From NCBI RefSeq assembly GCF_015832195.1, contig NC_052018.1, forward strand, positions 63,425,666 through 63,489,665: DNA of 64,000 bases. The letters are read 5' to 3'. The position numbers and the translations under genes are program-made. This DNA is from Motacilla alba alba. Lineage: Eukaryota > Chordata > Aves > Passeriformes > Motacillidae. Positions 1 through 37,893 of the stretch are shown here, in pieces; positions within the stretch are counted from its first letter, which is position 1; every line of letters starts with the position of its first letter. A model generated the notes under the pieces. That model was given only the letters and a program-made list of their open reading frames with translations, ran no database searches and had not been told where the DNA came from.

Positions 1-1857
1 GTGTCTGATTTCTAACTTGTGAAGTTTTTCTAACTTAAAAAGTCACAGACTCCAGGACAGTATGCAAACTCTTCCTTGTGTTGAAGAGTTCAATACTGTT
101 ATCTTAAAAATGAAGTTGCAATACCGTGTTAATATTTCAGTTTGGTAATGGTTTCCCTGTGATGTTTAATGGGTAAATTTTTCAGAAATTGTCTGAGCAT
201 ATTTCTTAACTAGCTTAGTATTCCCTGATTTTTATATTCCATACTGAAACACATTCATAGTTTATTTAAAGTAATTCAGAGATGGTATTATAGAAGGATT
301 ATCTCTTCTGGCAATGCTAAAGTTAAAGTGGTTTTTCATATATTACTTTAGGAGAAATTGTCAGTGTAATTTACTGTGGATGATCCTTTTGCACTGCAGA
401 TGATTAATTATTGCTATGAATTTCAGCTGTTGTAGGCAGTTCAGCTTTTCCCCCCTCTCTTGATCCTACATTTTAAGGACAGTGTTTACAGAAAAATTAT
501 GTTCTCATGACATTTAGATGGAACCAGATAGACTGTTGGTTAGTTTTCTTTAGATCAGTACAACAAGCTCATCTTGATTCCAGTGCAAGATATTTTTGAG
601 AAACCAGGTGAAGTGTTATAGTTTCAGTAGGGCTGTGCCAGTTCATTTGTGATCCAAGCAAAATGAGAAACCAGGTCTCTCTGCTTGTATTTTACTTTAT
701 TCTCAAACATCATTTCACATTATGAGGTTGTCAACTGTAATCATGGAATCTCAAGTGTGAAAATGTTTCTGGTGGGTCAGATAATAAACAGCATGTTGTT
801 TAAACCAGAAGGGCAAAAATCCAATGTAATTTTTTTGTTGAAGAAAGACATATTTGAACAGGAAGATTCTGACTTATGCATAGTAAACGTTCAATTGCAT
901 CCTCATACTCCCACTATGAACAAAGTTAAACAGTGTTTTCTCTATTGAATCGGGCTGTAGAATAATTATTAGATAATAAGTCAGTTGTTGGTTTTAAGAA
1001 TCATACACATTGTCTTGCATTATAAATCTAATTCATAACTTACAGCTGTAGTTATTAGTGTCTTGGAAGAAAACATGTTCTTATCTCAACAGAGCAAAAG
1101 AATTTGGATTTTACAAGTTTTTGTCAGTTGTGTTGTCCTGTCACTGTAATTCATTTAGGATAGTGTTAATGCTTTGTATTTATATTACTGGTTTCTGAGG
1201 CACTGTCACACTAGCTCAGTGTGCTTACAAATATGAAATCAGAAGCCACGGCTTGTTACCATCTCTCTTCAAGAATTTTTGTAAAGAGAGCCCCAAAGGA
1301 TGCATTTATTTTACTTTAGTATCAGGAATTAAAATTCAGTGACAAACATTGATTACCTGTGTAGAATATTTACAATTAGCTCAGGTCTCATCCTGCAATG
1401 TCACAGTCAAGTCTGTTAAAACCCGAGTCTCTCAAGTGTTTCAGGTGCCTTTGATTTAGCAGTTTAAGATAAGATCGTGATGTTGACAAACTTGGAGGAA
1501 AGAACCCTTTCCTGCTTTAAATGATAGTTGAGTGGCATGTCAGAATGTGAAATTTTTTTTTTTATTACCTTGTAGTCTGTTGGGACTGGAAGCAAAGCAG
1601 AATATTTATGTTGGTAGTATCAACATAATGATCCAAAACAAGTTAAAAATCTGAGATCTTCTGTTCTGTCCTAGGATATGTGTTAGCTTTCTTTGGCATG
1701 ACATCAGAGTTTTGTGTTGATACCTGAATCCGCATGAGAAATTGCAGCCCTAAGCTGCCCTTCTTTTCTTTTCTCTTTGTGAGGGATTTTGTAGCAGTTT
1801 GCAAACACTTCAGGGACAGAAGTGGAACATGTCTACAAGTGGAAAAAGGTTGATGAA

Positions 1858-1885
1858 TATTGATAATGAAGTCGAATGCTAACAT
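1858..1885. repeat. 28-nt dispersed direct repeat, copy 1
   Basis: Starts TATTGATAATGAAGTC and shares 26 of 28 bases with 4,537-4,564 in the same REPS1 intron. Confidence 0.8.
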
Positions 1886-4536
1886 GTCTACTGTGCTAAC
1901 AGTTCCCATGCATCTTCAGAGCCCTAAGATATTTACTGGACTTGCAAGGACTGAACAGTCCTTTGTCCCCTGGTTAGTGCTTCAGTAACTGATGATAATT
2001 TGCCTTGTTACAAGCTATGGAATACTCCTACCTGGGCATAAGAGCTCTCCAGCATTTTATCTTTTTTATTGTCAGAATTGTATTCAGCTTCTGGTTTTGT
2101 TTCACCACATATTGATACAAAGCTCTTGTTAGTTTACAGTTAGTTGAAAATTTAGTTCTAGTAAACCAATATTTGTTTAGTTATTGAAAAGTACATGTTA
2201 GTATCTAGTTACAGAATATTTCTTACATTTCCATTTATATCTCAAAGTAAAGAGGGTAGCTTTTATTCCACAGGAAATGAGATAATTTTCCATAAGGTAT
2301 CAATGTGTTGGTAGGATATTCAAGCTAGAGGAAGAGAGCAGCTACAGGAATTTGTTAGGTCTTCATACTAAACATAGAGCATTAGACTTCACCAGCTTGA
2401 TCAAATCTGATAATTGGTCTCAGGCCTATTCTCCATTTAAAGTGATGTTGCAGGTGTTTCCACTGATGAAGACGCACAGAGACCACTGAAGGTTTTCTTC
2501 ATTGGGTTACAAACCATAAAATAAAAATACACCAATGGCTTTGATTCTTCTCTGTGACCCAGTTTTCCTCCATTTTCTCTTCCACCTTTCTATTTCCAAT
2601 TTGGTTTTGTCAAATTGAGTTATTGGCTGGTGGCAGTCCACAAGTATGTGTGTAGATCCAGGTCTCCATGGTTACTAGTAATCTTTCTCCAGTGTTCTCC
2701 AGCCATCCCATCCTGTGACCTAAAACATTGCACTGGAGAGTAAATAACAAGAACAGTAATGCAAGAATGTTCTTGCTGCTATTATTTGAACAGGAGAGAA
2801 AAGAAGCAGTTCTTGTAATACCTGTAAAGTACTCACAGTTTGGTGCTACTGGCATTTCCATTGCTGTCAAAGTACTGCTTTGGAACAGATACTGTGCTAA
2901 GTGAGATATTAATTGAATTGTACTAAGATCAGTTGTTGAGAGAAGTGAAGGAGGAGTAAACATATATAAGGTTCATGGTAATAATGTCAGTGTCTGAGAG
3001 GCAGAGAAGGGGAAAGGCAGTGTATCAAAAATAAAATTTGAGTGTCACGTGTCAAAAGAACTGATGGGAAGGTCTTGTCTGCCTTTGACTGTCTGTTAGT
3101 CCTGAAAGAGACAAGGTGGAAAGAGGCTGAGCTTTTCTCTGAAGTTTCTTTCTAGTGTTTGAGAGTGAGGTGAACTACTGAAGAAGAACCTCAAAGCAAA
3201 TAAAGCATTGTCAGATGCCTTACCTTTATTCTCAGCACTTTTGGATAAAGTCACTAGAAGCTCCAGGCCACATCAGGAGCTTCCAAAAGTGGAGGATGAA
3301 TTTTGGACAAAATGAGTAGTTAATAGTGCCTTTTCATAGTATTAAAGCTAACTTAGAAATAAAAAATCCTCCCCAAAAAAATAATTTGATTAAATTCTCC
3401 TCATGCAAATGCTACTTTTTACTCAATGTAATGCAAAATCAAATGTGTTCTACACAATTATGACTACTGTATGTAGGAAAAGAGCAAAGATAAACTGATT
3501 CTAAGCATTTTTCTTATTACTTTTAATTTATGGAATGAAAGAGTAATTGCATGTTGCCAGGTATTAGATAACAGTATTGTATACTAGTGATTATACTGTC
3601 ACTTAAGATGTTAGTCCTCAACGTGCCTTACAGATTCTCAGATTTTCTTCATTCTGTTTACTGCAGTGGAGTGTCATAAAGGCTTCAAGAAGCTGAAATT
3701 GTTGATGTTTGTCAGCTTCATAAATTGATTACCTCTACATGAATGCACTTGTCATAGCAGGTTTTTTTTAGCCAGCATCATGACAAGAAATTCTTGGTGT
3801 TTATTGCTTGAAATTAAATCTTACTAGCAGGATTCAATTTATGACATCAGTGTCCTGTTTCTTGTTGTGTGGAGGGTTTACAGAAACTCACAAGAAGCTG
3901 ACCTGTCTTTTAAAAGGAAGTCTGTTTCTGCATACAAGGCAAAAATTCTTATCTAAGTGTGACTTTATTTAGCATATTTCAAAAGAAGGCATTTAGTTGT
4001 GCAAGAAGAGTAGATTCATCAGTTTCACAAATGTTGTTTAGATTTAAGGAGTTCAGCATTTCTTTCAGGAATCGAGGAGTAGAATGGAGTCCTGGGATTC
4101 TTCTAGACTTGTTCTTAATGGTTTGTTTTCTCTCTGATCTGAGTTCCTTCAATTTTTAATTTGCAACTGCAATTTTTAAGAATTTTAGTAGTTTTTGTGT
4201 AGAGCAGCGGATGGCCTTATCTTTTTGTAGTTGCTTCATTGTTATTTTAATATTAAGATATTGAACATTGACAGTTCTTCAGAAGGAGATTATAGCAGGG
4301 CATTGGGTGAATTTCAACTGTTGTGTTCCAGATAGTTAATAAATAGCAGATATCAGCATTCTATATGGATGCTTTTTGTTATTTTTGGCCTGTTTTTAAG
4401 CAACTGAGTTAAGTTAGTGTAGAAATGATGTAGAGGGAAAGGATTGTCTGTACCAAAACCCCCGATTTTTAAAAAGAATTTCCAAGACTTTGTTCTTTTC
4501 ATGGCAAACTAAAACGTAAAAAAGAAAAAAGTTTAG

Positions 4537-4564
4537 TATTGATAATGAAGTCAAATGCTAATAT
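4537..4564. repeat. 28-nt dispersed direct repeat, copy 2
   Basis: Second copy, 2.7 kb from the first and in the same orientation. The similarity does not extend into the flanks. Confidence 0.8.
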
Positions 4565-4932
4565 CATATGTCACTTTTAAATAGTATTTGTCCATACAAG
4601 TGTTGTTTATTTCAATTAAATGAAAGTGTGGAGTGTTTATAAACTCATTCAAAACCCATTAAATGGATAAAATCCAACTTACATTTTACGTATGTTGCAA
4701 TAAGCCCATTTCTCAGTTCTGTCTTTTTAGTGAGGGTTGAAGCTAACATAATGTAAAAATCTACAGAAGTGAGATGTCAGGAGGTGAACTTTGTCACCTT
4801 GGTGCACTTTGGTTTTCATTTTTCTCATCATTCTATAGTATATCTCTGTGACAGGAGATATTTCCATATCCACAATTCTTTCTCAGTTTTCAGGGTTGTC
4901 TTTTGAAAAGGAAATGTTTCTTCTACTTTCAG

Positions 4933-30348
<25,416 letters not shown>

Positions 30349-33300
30349 GCCTACTGCCGTTAACTGTGAATTTACTAATTTTGAAAGGGGTATTGGTTTC
30401 AAGGCCTATTTAAATATCCATGCATCTAGCTCAATGCACTCTATTCTACATTAAATGTTGTGGTTCTGTTTTGTCAATTTGTCCACTTTTGTATTTTAAG
30501 TATTTTAATTTCAGTACAGAGAGAAAAAAAACAAACAAACTACTTTTTCCTTGAATGTGACACTGCCTCTCACATCTTTCTTTGTGGGCATCCATGATCT
30601 TTGTTGGACTTGAGTTTGCAGAGTTTGTCACCAAAATTGCCAACTGGAATTTTTTTGTAGTTTTTTTTTTCCTGTTGAAACATCTTTGCAGAAGAGGGTT
30701 GCTAATCAGTTGATTTTAACCTTTAAGCACATAAACTCTTCATTCACTATGGCATTTATTTTATTGTGCCAGAAAAGAGACAAACTACTAATCTGTCATC
30801 AGCCAATGTTGCTTCCCAAGCTGCCTTTCACAATTGGAAAGTTGTTCACGATTCTAGAAAGCCTGCCTCTTTGCAATTCCCCAGCTTCCTCAGGTTGGAA
30901 GAGTTCTTGCAGGCTGTTTGCCATATCAACTGGATTGGATTTTGTGATTTTTGTTGCATACATTACAGAGTATGTAACCACAGATTGCCAGGTGTTCACA
31001 TTTTATCCATTCATAATCCTGATCCAGCCGCATGCGTAGAAACATTTATGGCACAATTGGTAGTCTATCAAACAGGTCTTCTTTAGTTCTCCCTTTTCTG
31101 AAAAGAGTTGGGTGTAGGTCCCAAACATTAATTGCACATTATCTAAGCACCACCTGTAATTGCATGTCTCACAATTACCTTTTAATAGCAGATCACATCC
31201 ACCAGTCTTCACTATAACAAATTGTATTGTCAAGTAATGTGTCAATACCTCTATGAACTTCTAATTCCCAGCAAAAAAAAAAAAAAAAAAAAACAAAAAA
31301 TGAACAGTTTTGCTTCTTAGGAATTCTGGGGTACCTTCTGTCATTTTGTTTCCAGGCCTTACTTCTCTGACATATAGACAGGCTTCACTATTAACAGAGT
31401 TCCTTGAGTGTATCTTGCTCTTCAGGTTGATGTACTGTATTAGGATTTGTTGTATATTGTACGATACACACATTTTGATCTCATATGTAAATTTGCATTA
31501 ATTGCTGACTAACAGCAGATATTCTATTTAATGGCTTTTTCTGGCTGTGGGATCATAGATGTTTAACTGCATGGATGTATCTCTGCAGAATCAGAACTAG
31601 CAATTGTGTGATTTTTACACCAATAAAACAGCACAACATTTTAATTTTGTTGATTCATCTTTACCTGGGAATTGAAACTCATTCAAATAAGGGGGAGGGT
31701 TTTATTACAGGTCTGCAGGTAATTTTTTGTAATTTTGTGGCATGTACAAGAAGTGATTGATTGTAATCTTTTGGCCATTTTCTTCCCTCAATTTTAGCTG
31801 TTGATCAAAATTATTCTCTTGGTAATCTGTGGCTATACTCCTTTTGTATCCTCCTGTAAGCAAATTTAATACAAATGTAATTTCTAAAAAGTAAATGTTA
31901 GTATTGACTTGGGTCAAATATATTTATAGTTCTTTAGGCTTAACATCTGGTTTGATTTCCTCGAAAATGCCTTTAAAATTAAAGATAAATCATCCTCTAT
32001 TAGCAGTCCTTAACATCACTGTCTCACTTCTGTGCATAAATGAAATTCTCTTAACATCTGCTTCCCTTCCAAAAGGATAGGTCAAGTCAGATTTACCACT
32101 GGTTATGCTGTTACGGTGAAAAATAAGTATTTTTCTTTTTGGTTATCATAAGACTGCATAATTATGGTGAATTTTTACTACTGTAACTTTTTCAAATGTC
32201 ATGGAAGTGTTGCAGATGGTTTATGTATATAATCTAAAGCAAAATTCTCTGGTATGAAAGGATGTCACAGTTGCATGAAATATGGTAGTTTCTGTCTGCA
32301 TGTAAAGGGATTAAGAAATGATAGCTAAATGGTCACAAAGGTGACATATAAATATTATTTAAAGTGCAAGGCTTTGACTTCAGAAAACTATCAGTGAATA
32401 GGGAAATGTGAAGAAAAACCCAGCAAAACAAAAACCACCCCCCCCAAGTAAAAACTTAAATCACTTCTATTATAACTGACAAGTAGCAGGAACAGAGTGG
32501 GGAAAAGTTTTTCCCTTTTTTAAAAAGTGGGAAAAGGAGTCACTGCAGTTAAAGAATGTTGATCTTTTGAACCAACTGTGTCTTGTCCATAGTTTATTTT
32601 AAAGTTTAAAATACATTTTTAAAATAGCACTATTTTCATATTAATATTTAAGTGTTAAGCCTGTGTTTATAGCAACAGGATTCTTAAATCAGAATTTAAC
32701 ATTTTAAGCTTAAATGTAAAAAGCCTTTTACATTCAAATGTTACATGTACATACGAATTTCTCTAACATCCATATCTTCCTGATAGAATGACAAGTTAGA
32801 GTCTCAAGTGAAGAACTTTGGCAATCTGAACCTTTTTGTGTCTTGCCAACAAGTCTATTTTTAAGAATTTTTGTGGATTACTTTTAATGCATCATTCTGT
32901 ACATTTTAAACCGGTTTTTCATGATCAGAAGACCTTCTAACTGAAAAACTACTTAATGTCTTAAGAACATCACTGCCAATGATGTTCACAAGTTACCTCA
33001 TTTAGTAATGTAACCCAACTTTAATCCCTTACAAAATTAACTTCCTGTCTTCTCCATTTCTTTGATCTTGATCCAGCTACTTGATGCATTCTTTTGTATG
33101 AACTTAGATTGTAAGCTCTTTGGGGCAAGGAATTATGTACAGTACAAAAGAGGTGCTCTCTCTATTGCAAGTATAAATGTAGACTACTAAATAGTATGGA
33201 GTGTGACTCATGTACCCAGCTGGGATGGATGGACAGCAGCAGGCCTTTCTGAAACACCTGGGGAATGTTTTTCTCTGGACTTTGTCATTGGAAGAGTGTC

Positions 33301-33660
33301 TCTTCTCATTTGATTTGTGTTTCTTTTGTGTCTCCTAATAATGTGCCTCTTTCTTCATTCCACCTGCTTTGGAGTTGCTTTTTTCTCCGTTCATTGCCTA
33401 TCTTTGGACTGCAGAGAAGATTTCCAAAATGCTAAGGTAAAAAGCTGAAAAGCCGCTGTGTTTGAGCAGTATTCTAAATCTATCCAATGTAAGCAAGTAT
33501 TTTCAATTTCTTTGTACTTCACATGCACCTCATTTTCTTTGCGATTGTGATGAACTAGATGATCTCATATTACTGAAAATGTCTTATGTGGGATAAACAA
33601 AGTTGAGGTTATAAAAACTTAAAACTAAAGAAAATAAATTTGCAGCATTGTTTCTTGTGT
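30349..33660 (+). other. REPS1: REPS1 3'UTR (probable extent)
   Basis: Non-coding, AT-rich sequence after the REPS1 stop. Polyadenylation signals AATAAA lie at 31,622-31,627 and 33,633-33,638. The second is followed by a GT-rich stretch (TTTCTTGTGTGACATGTCTC), as at a real cleavage site. A 21-A run lies at 31,273-31,293. The true 3' end is inferred. Confidence 0.5.
31273..31293. repeat. A21 homopolymer in REPS1 3'UTR
   Basis: Twenty-one A residues followed by CAAAAAA. No AATAAA lies within 30 bases upstream, so it does not look like the tail of a processed retrocopy. Confidence 0.8.
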
Positions 33661-36600
33661 GACATGTCTCTGTCCCTTATGGATGGGGTGTGCTGTGTTT
33701 CTCTACATTTAGGGCAGAGTGGAGAATTGCTCTTCTGGTTTCAGCTGTGCAGTTTGTCTCTAAATGTCACTTTATGGGTGGCCTAGCCTTAAACACTTTT
33801 TCCTAAAACGGTAAAAAAAAGGTAAATCATTGTCTCCCGACTCCCAGCTCATTCTAGTCTTAGTTTCTAGTGGAATGTAGTTTCATGAAATTGTAATGTG
33901 TTGCAAAAGCACATTACTTCTAAGTGAGTAATAACAATGCAGTTCTTACTCTCTGGGGAAGATGAGAAAATAACTTGTTTATTTTTAATATATTTGCATG
34001 CTTATGCAGCATGCTTGTCTTGCCATGTATATTGATGTACCAATCTTTGATCATACAGCTGTCTAGAGGAAGACCAAGGACTTCATTATCTAATAACAAA
34101 AAAATGAAATGCTATGTTCTCTTAATAATCTTAACAACAGACTAGGGATTGTACAGGAAAGATGTGAATAATATCTACATACCAATAACCAAATGAAACC
34201 CTATAGGGTTGTCCTGATAGTACACAAGCAAAATATAAACTTCACAGAAGTCTTCGAATTAATTGCTTTTGTTTGGGGACATGGAGGAGGGGAAGTTGAA
34301 TACTGTGTAATTTCCTTTCAGTAATATTTCTTTGAATTGGCAAAATGGGTTTTAAAGGTGCAGTTTCTGCTTTAGGAGTAGATTGTACATTGTTTGTACC
34401 TAAAGCATATACTGATTGTATACTAGTTGTACCTGGTTGTGCACTGTTAGTATGTTTCAAAGTGATTTTACAGTACCTTTTTCCAGCCTACTGTATATAG
34501 GTATTCAATATCTTGCATTTAAATTATTGTCCAAAACAGACTTTGTTTAGTTATAATACTAAAAAATTTGGTATTCTGACTATGAAACATGAAGTTTGTG
34601 ATCTCACAGCTTAAATACAAAGCTTTAAGAAGACTCTTAGTACGTTTGTCACACTTCACCAGCATTCTGGGCTACAGAAAGCTAGATGAATTCTATTTCA
34701 TCTCTGGTAGAATGTATTGACACTTTCACTCTTACAGGTATTGATTCACTTAATCTGGAAGCAGCTAAAATTACTTGTTATGACGGGTCTTGTTTATGAG
34801 AAGCCTATGAAATTACCAAAACATCATAAATAGTTAAAGTAATTTAAGCTGACTTTCAGTGGTATGTTGATGGAAGCCCAAATTTTGGCAATGCTGCTGT
34901 TGAACCATGTGTGGCTGTATTCTTTCCCAGTCTGTGGAGGAGCTCACAGAAATGGGACATACATCATGCTCTGCAGTGCATGTACACTCTTAGGTGTAAT
35001 CCCTTAGAGCTGCAGTGGTGCCTCTTGCTTTTGTCACTTAACCTCAGAGGTCTGACTGCTTTTCTTGCTTTGGCTCAAGTAAGGCTGCATTTAAACTGAC
35101 AGAAGAGGGGATGGTCCATGGGGTGGAACATTGTAAAAAACTGCACGCTGGATCAGGACTGTCTTCTACAAAGAGCCTGTGGGTTTTAGTATCCAACCAA
35201 AAGGCAAGTAAGGAACACTAGCGTTTGAAAGACTGGTTGCATATTGAGAAAATAATTTGATTTCATATTGAAAATCAGTTATTTTCCTGACAGTTGGAGG
35301 AGCAGGAAGTGGAATAAGCATTGCAACAGCTGCTGTGAACACTCACCTAAGGGCTTCTGAAGGCCTAGCAGCCCTGACTGGCTGTGTCAGACTTAGCAAG
35401 AAATCTGTGTATAGTAAGGAGTTTCAGCAATAGATGATTTCTCTGCAGAAGGCAAAGGAAATACTTTGGGAATCCCTATGTTAACTTAGGTGTGCGTTTC
35501 ATGAAAATGCTGTGAAATTCAGCACTCTACTAAGTGCTTTTGTGCCTTATTTTGCATAGCTTCAGCTGATAGAAAGCTTGATTTAATCAAGGTATGGAAA
35601 TACAGACTGTGTTTCAGGAAAAAATGAAAGGAATTTTGTAGGAAGTTGTAATTTATTGTATTCTATCAGAAAATGCAGAAGTGCTATGCCTCCAGTATGG
35701 TACTTGTTTTTTTTCTGTTATATGGAAGATAAGAAGCTTGGAAGAAGAGTGGTTCAGTTTATAACAAGCCTTTCTTCTAGAGCTTCAATCCATTGTTTTT
35801 CACTGCCCTTGTGAAAGAACTTGGTCACCTGCCTTCTCATCCAAAGGAACCGAGAGATCATAGACCAATCAGGAGGTCCTTTTGCTGTAGAAGGGTACCT
35901 AAAAAGCACATATTCCCTGGTTTACTTTGCATTTAGCCTTTTGGGATAAAGTACCATTAAAGCAATAATGTTTTGTGGAAAAATAGTAATTATTCATTCA
36001 CATGCCATTTTTTCAAAATTAAGAGGCTGGTAATTTTGACAGATTCTATGGTTTTTACCACATTGCTTCCATAGTGAATTTGCTAACCAAAAAAACGTGC
36101 TAAAATTGATAGTGTCTCAGAACTTTTGATGTCAAGAGAAATTTTGTCAGTGTTTTTTATCCTTTTGTCCTCTAGCTTTTTAGAAAATTGATTTTTTTTT
36201 TAGGTTTTAAAACTTCCTTTTTGCAAATACCTCTTCATGTTGACTTTTTCTCTTGTGGAAAGGATTATTACATATTAAGGGAGGTTGCATTTCAACTGTC
36301 ACAGCTCAAAGCTGTCTTGATCCAAATTAATCCAAAGTGAGTACTGTCTAAAATTGAAAGTAGATGTAATTTGGATTGTAAGGTAGGATTTTGGGTTTAA
36401 AATTTTAATGAAGACGGCACAGATTTTTGTTCTAACATACACTTATTTTCCTTCACACATGCATTGCAATTTTTAAGAGTTCTGTATAATATTTCTTGTA
36501 TTAGCACTTGCTTAACTGTTATGAGTGTATCTGTTGTAGTATTTCAGCTTGATTCTGCAATATTGCATTGATCAGGGTGACCAGATAATTTGCAAACTAC

Positions 36601-37742
36601 TCATTCATTCAGGCTGGTCCCAGCCTCTCAGTTTGTTGGGAATTGTTCTTGGTTATTTCATGTTCTGGTTTTTGTTGGCTTAATATGATTAAAGAGCTTA
36701 AGTTGGAGGTCTCATATTAATCTTACTGTTTCTAAATAGTGGGAAAATTATGGTCTATTACAATGACTAATTTTTAAGAATTAAAATTTATATATAACAA
36801 CTACTAAAAACATAAGGTTTTCAGGATTTTTTTTTTTTTGGTTTTTTTTTTTTTTTTTTGGTTTTTTTTTTTTTTACTTAGGAGAGAGAGATGTACAGCT
36901 CTTGTGGATGTGTGCCACAAGTCTCTTTGTAAAGCTTTATTTCAGTGTGTGGATTCAGAAATCTGCAATGTCTGGTCTCATTGCAAATTCAATCTTCCCC
37001 AAAGGAATACTGCTTCATTTCTTTGACATGTTTCCTCCTTGGTGTTTTCCTGTTGGCTTCTGCTACCAGATGAGTCCCTGGGATTGCAGGTGTGCTCCAG
37101 TGGGACCAGCACAGTTGAGAGCATCAGAGGACCTTTGCCACCACCCTGTCCCTCTGACCTCTGCATCTTATCCCATGTCTTGCCAGCAACAAGCCTGGTA
37201 CTGTCCCAGTCCCCCTCTACATCTATTGTAAAGCTCTGCCAGTGAGCCCTGCTACTTCCTGAGCAAAGACTCTACTCCCTCACTGAGAAGGATGAATCCC
37301 ATCAGGGGATGCAGCAGGCCTGGTGCTGCATAGGCAATTGCATTGTGAAAAACCCCAAAATTCTGGCAGTGACACCATAATGATGCCATGCACTAAGAGA
37401 CTCAGCCCATCTGTTTCTTTCAGTGTTGTTGCCTTCAGCTGGAAATATAGAGGAGAATGTAACTTGTGCCCCAGATTTCCCAGAGTGATGCAGCAAAGAG
37501 TACCTTCTTCCAAACACCAAACCCATTTATCAGTGTGAGTTTTTAAACCACAGCACTGGCCTAAACTCACACTGGTAAATACATTAAACATTTAATGTTA
37601 ATACACTTTAATCTCCATAAACAACTTTTCAGCCAGCAACGTAATAGAAAATGAGCTCATTTTCTGCAGCCACTTACATACTTTTCTAATTACAAAGACT
37701 TTCCAAAATATGTTACAGTAGATTTTTTTTCTTTTCCTGCAG
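33661..37742. other. Intergenic (or uncharacterised intron) between REPS1 and the orphan exon
   Basis: In mammals ECT2L occupies this interval, on the - strand here. I found no run of - strand exons resembling a RhoGEF or F-box protein. There is a T-run array at 36,827-36,875. A moderately GC-rich stretch at about 37,040-37,550 has short open frames on both strands and may be decayed repeat, but I could not assign it. Confidence 0.5.
36827..36875. repeat. T13-18/GG repeat array
   Basis: Three T runs (13, 18 and 14 nt) separated by GG dinucleotides at a spacing near 20 bp. Simple low-complexity sequence. It could be an inverted poly-A tail of a retroposed piece, but no target-site duplication was found. 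Confidence 0.8.
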
Positions 37743-37893
37743 GAGCCCAGAAATGTGATTAGCTCATTACCACATAAAAGAGTTCAGTATCTCAAAAGTC
37801 TTGCTACAAAATTTTCTTGTATGAATCCAGAAGTTAATAAACACCAACCATTAATGGACTGTGTCAAAGACACAAAGTTGTATCCAGGAGGAG
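37743..37893 (+). CDS. Unassigned internal coding exon (orphan exon)
   Basis: A strong acceptor (TTTTTTCTTTTCCTGCAG) and a strong donor (GAG|gtaagg) bracket 151 nt that is open in only one frame. That frame gives 50 codons beginning EPRNVISSLPHKRVQYLKSL, then ATKFSCMNPEVNKHQPLMDC and VKDTKLYPGG. I do not recognise the protein. It lies downstream of REPS1 and on the strand opposite to that expected for ECT2L. Its phase-0 start would also fit splicing from the REPS1 exon ending 29,212, giving an alternative C-terminus, but nothing else supports this. It may be a surviving or relocated exon of ECT2L, part of a lineage-specific gene, or a lncRNA exon with a chance open frame. Confidence 0.5.

Larger units (their letters stand above)
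1..4932 (+). other. REPS1: REPS1 intron (upstream part)
   Basis: AT-rich intronic sequence before the first recognisable REPS1 exon. I see no exon-like open frame, no CR1 and no RNA gene. The only structure noted is a pair of 28-nt near-identical direct repeats at 1858-1885 and 4537-4564. The exon expected just upstream (proline/serine-rich, following the first EH domain) is not in the window. Confidence 0.7.

Noticed and set aside
35294..35410. Possible + strand exon with acceptor CTGACAG and donor TATA|gtaagg and an open frame.
   Set aside because: Its end phase would put the orphan exon at 37,743 into a frame with an early stop, and an open frame of this length is not rare by chance.
37280..37591. 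103-codon - strand open frame.
   Set aside because: No splice sites or similarity. Open frames on both strands suggest decayed repeat or chance.
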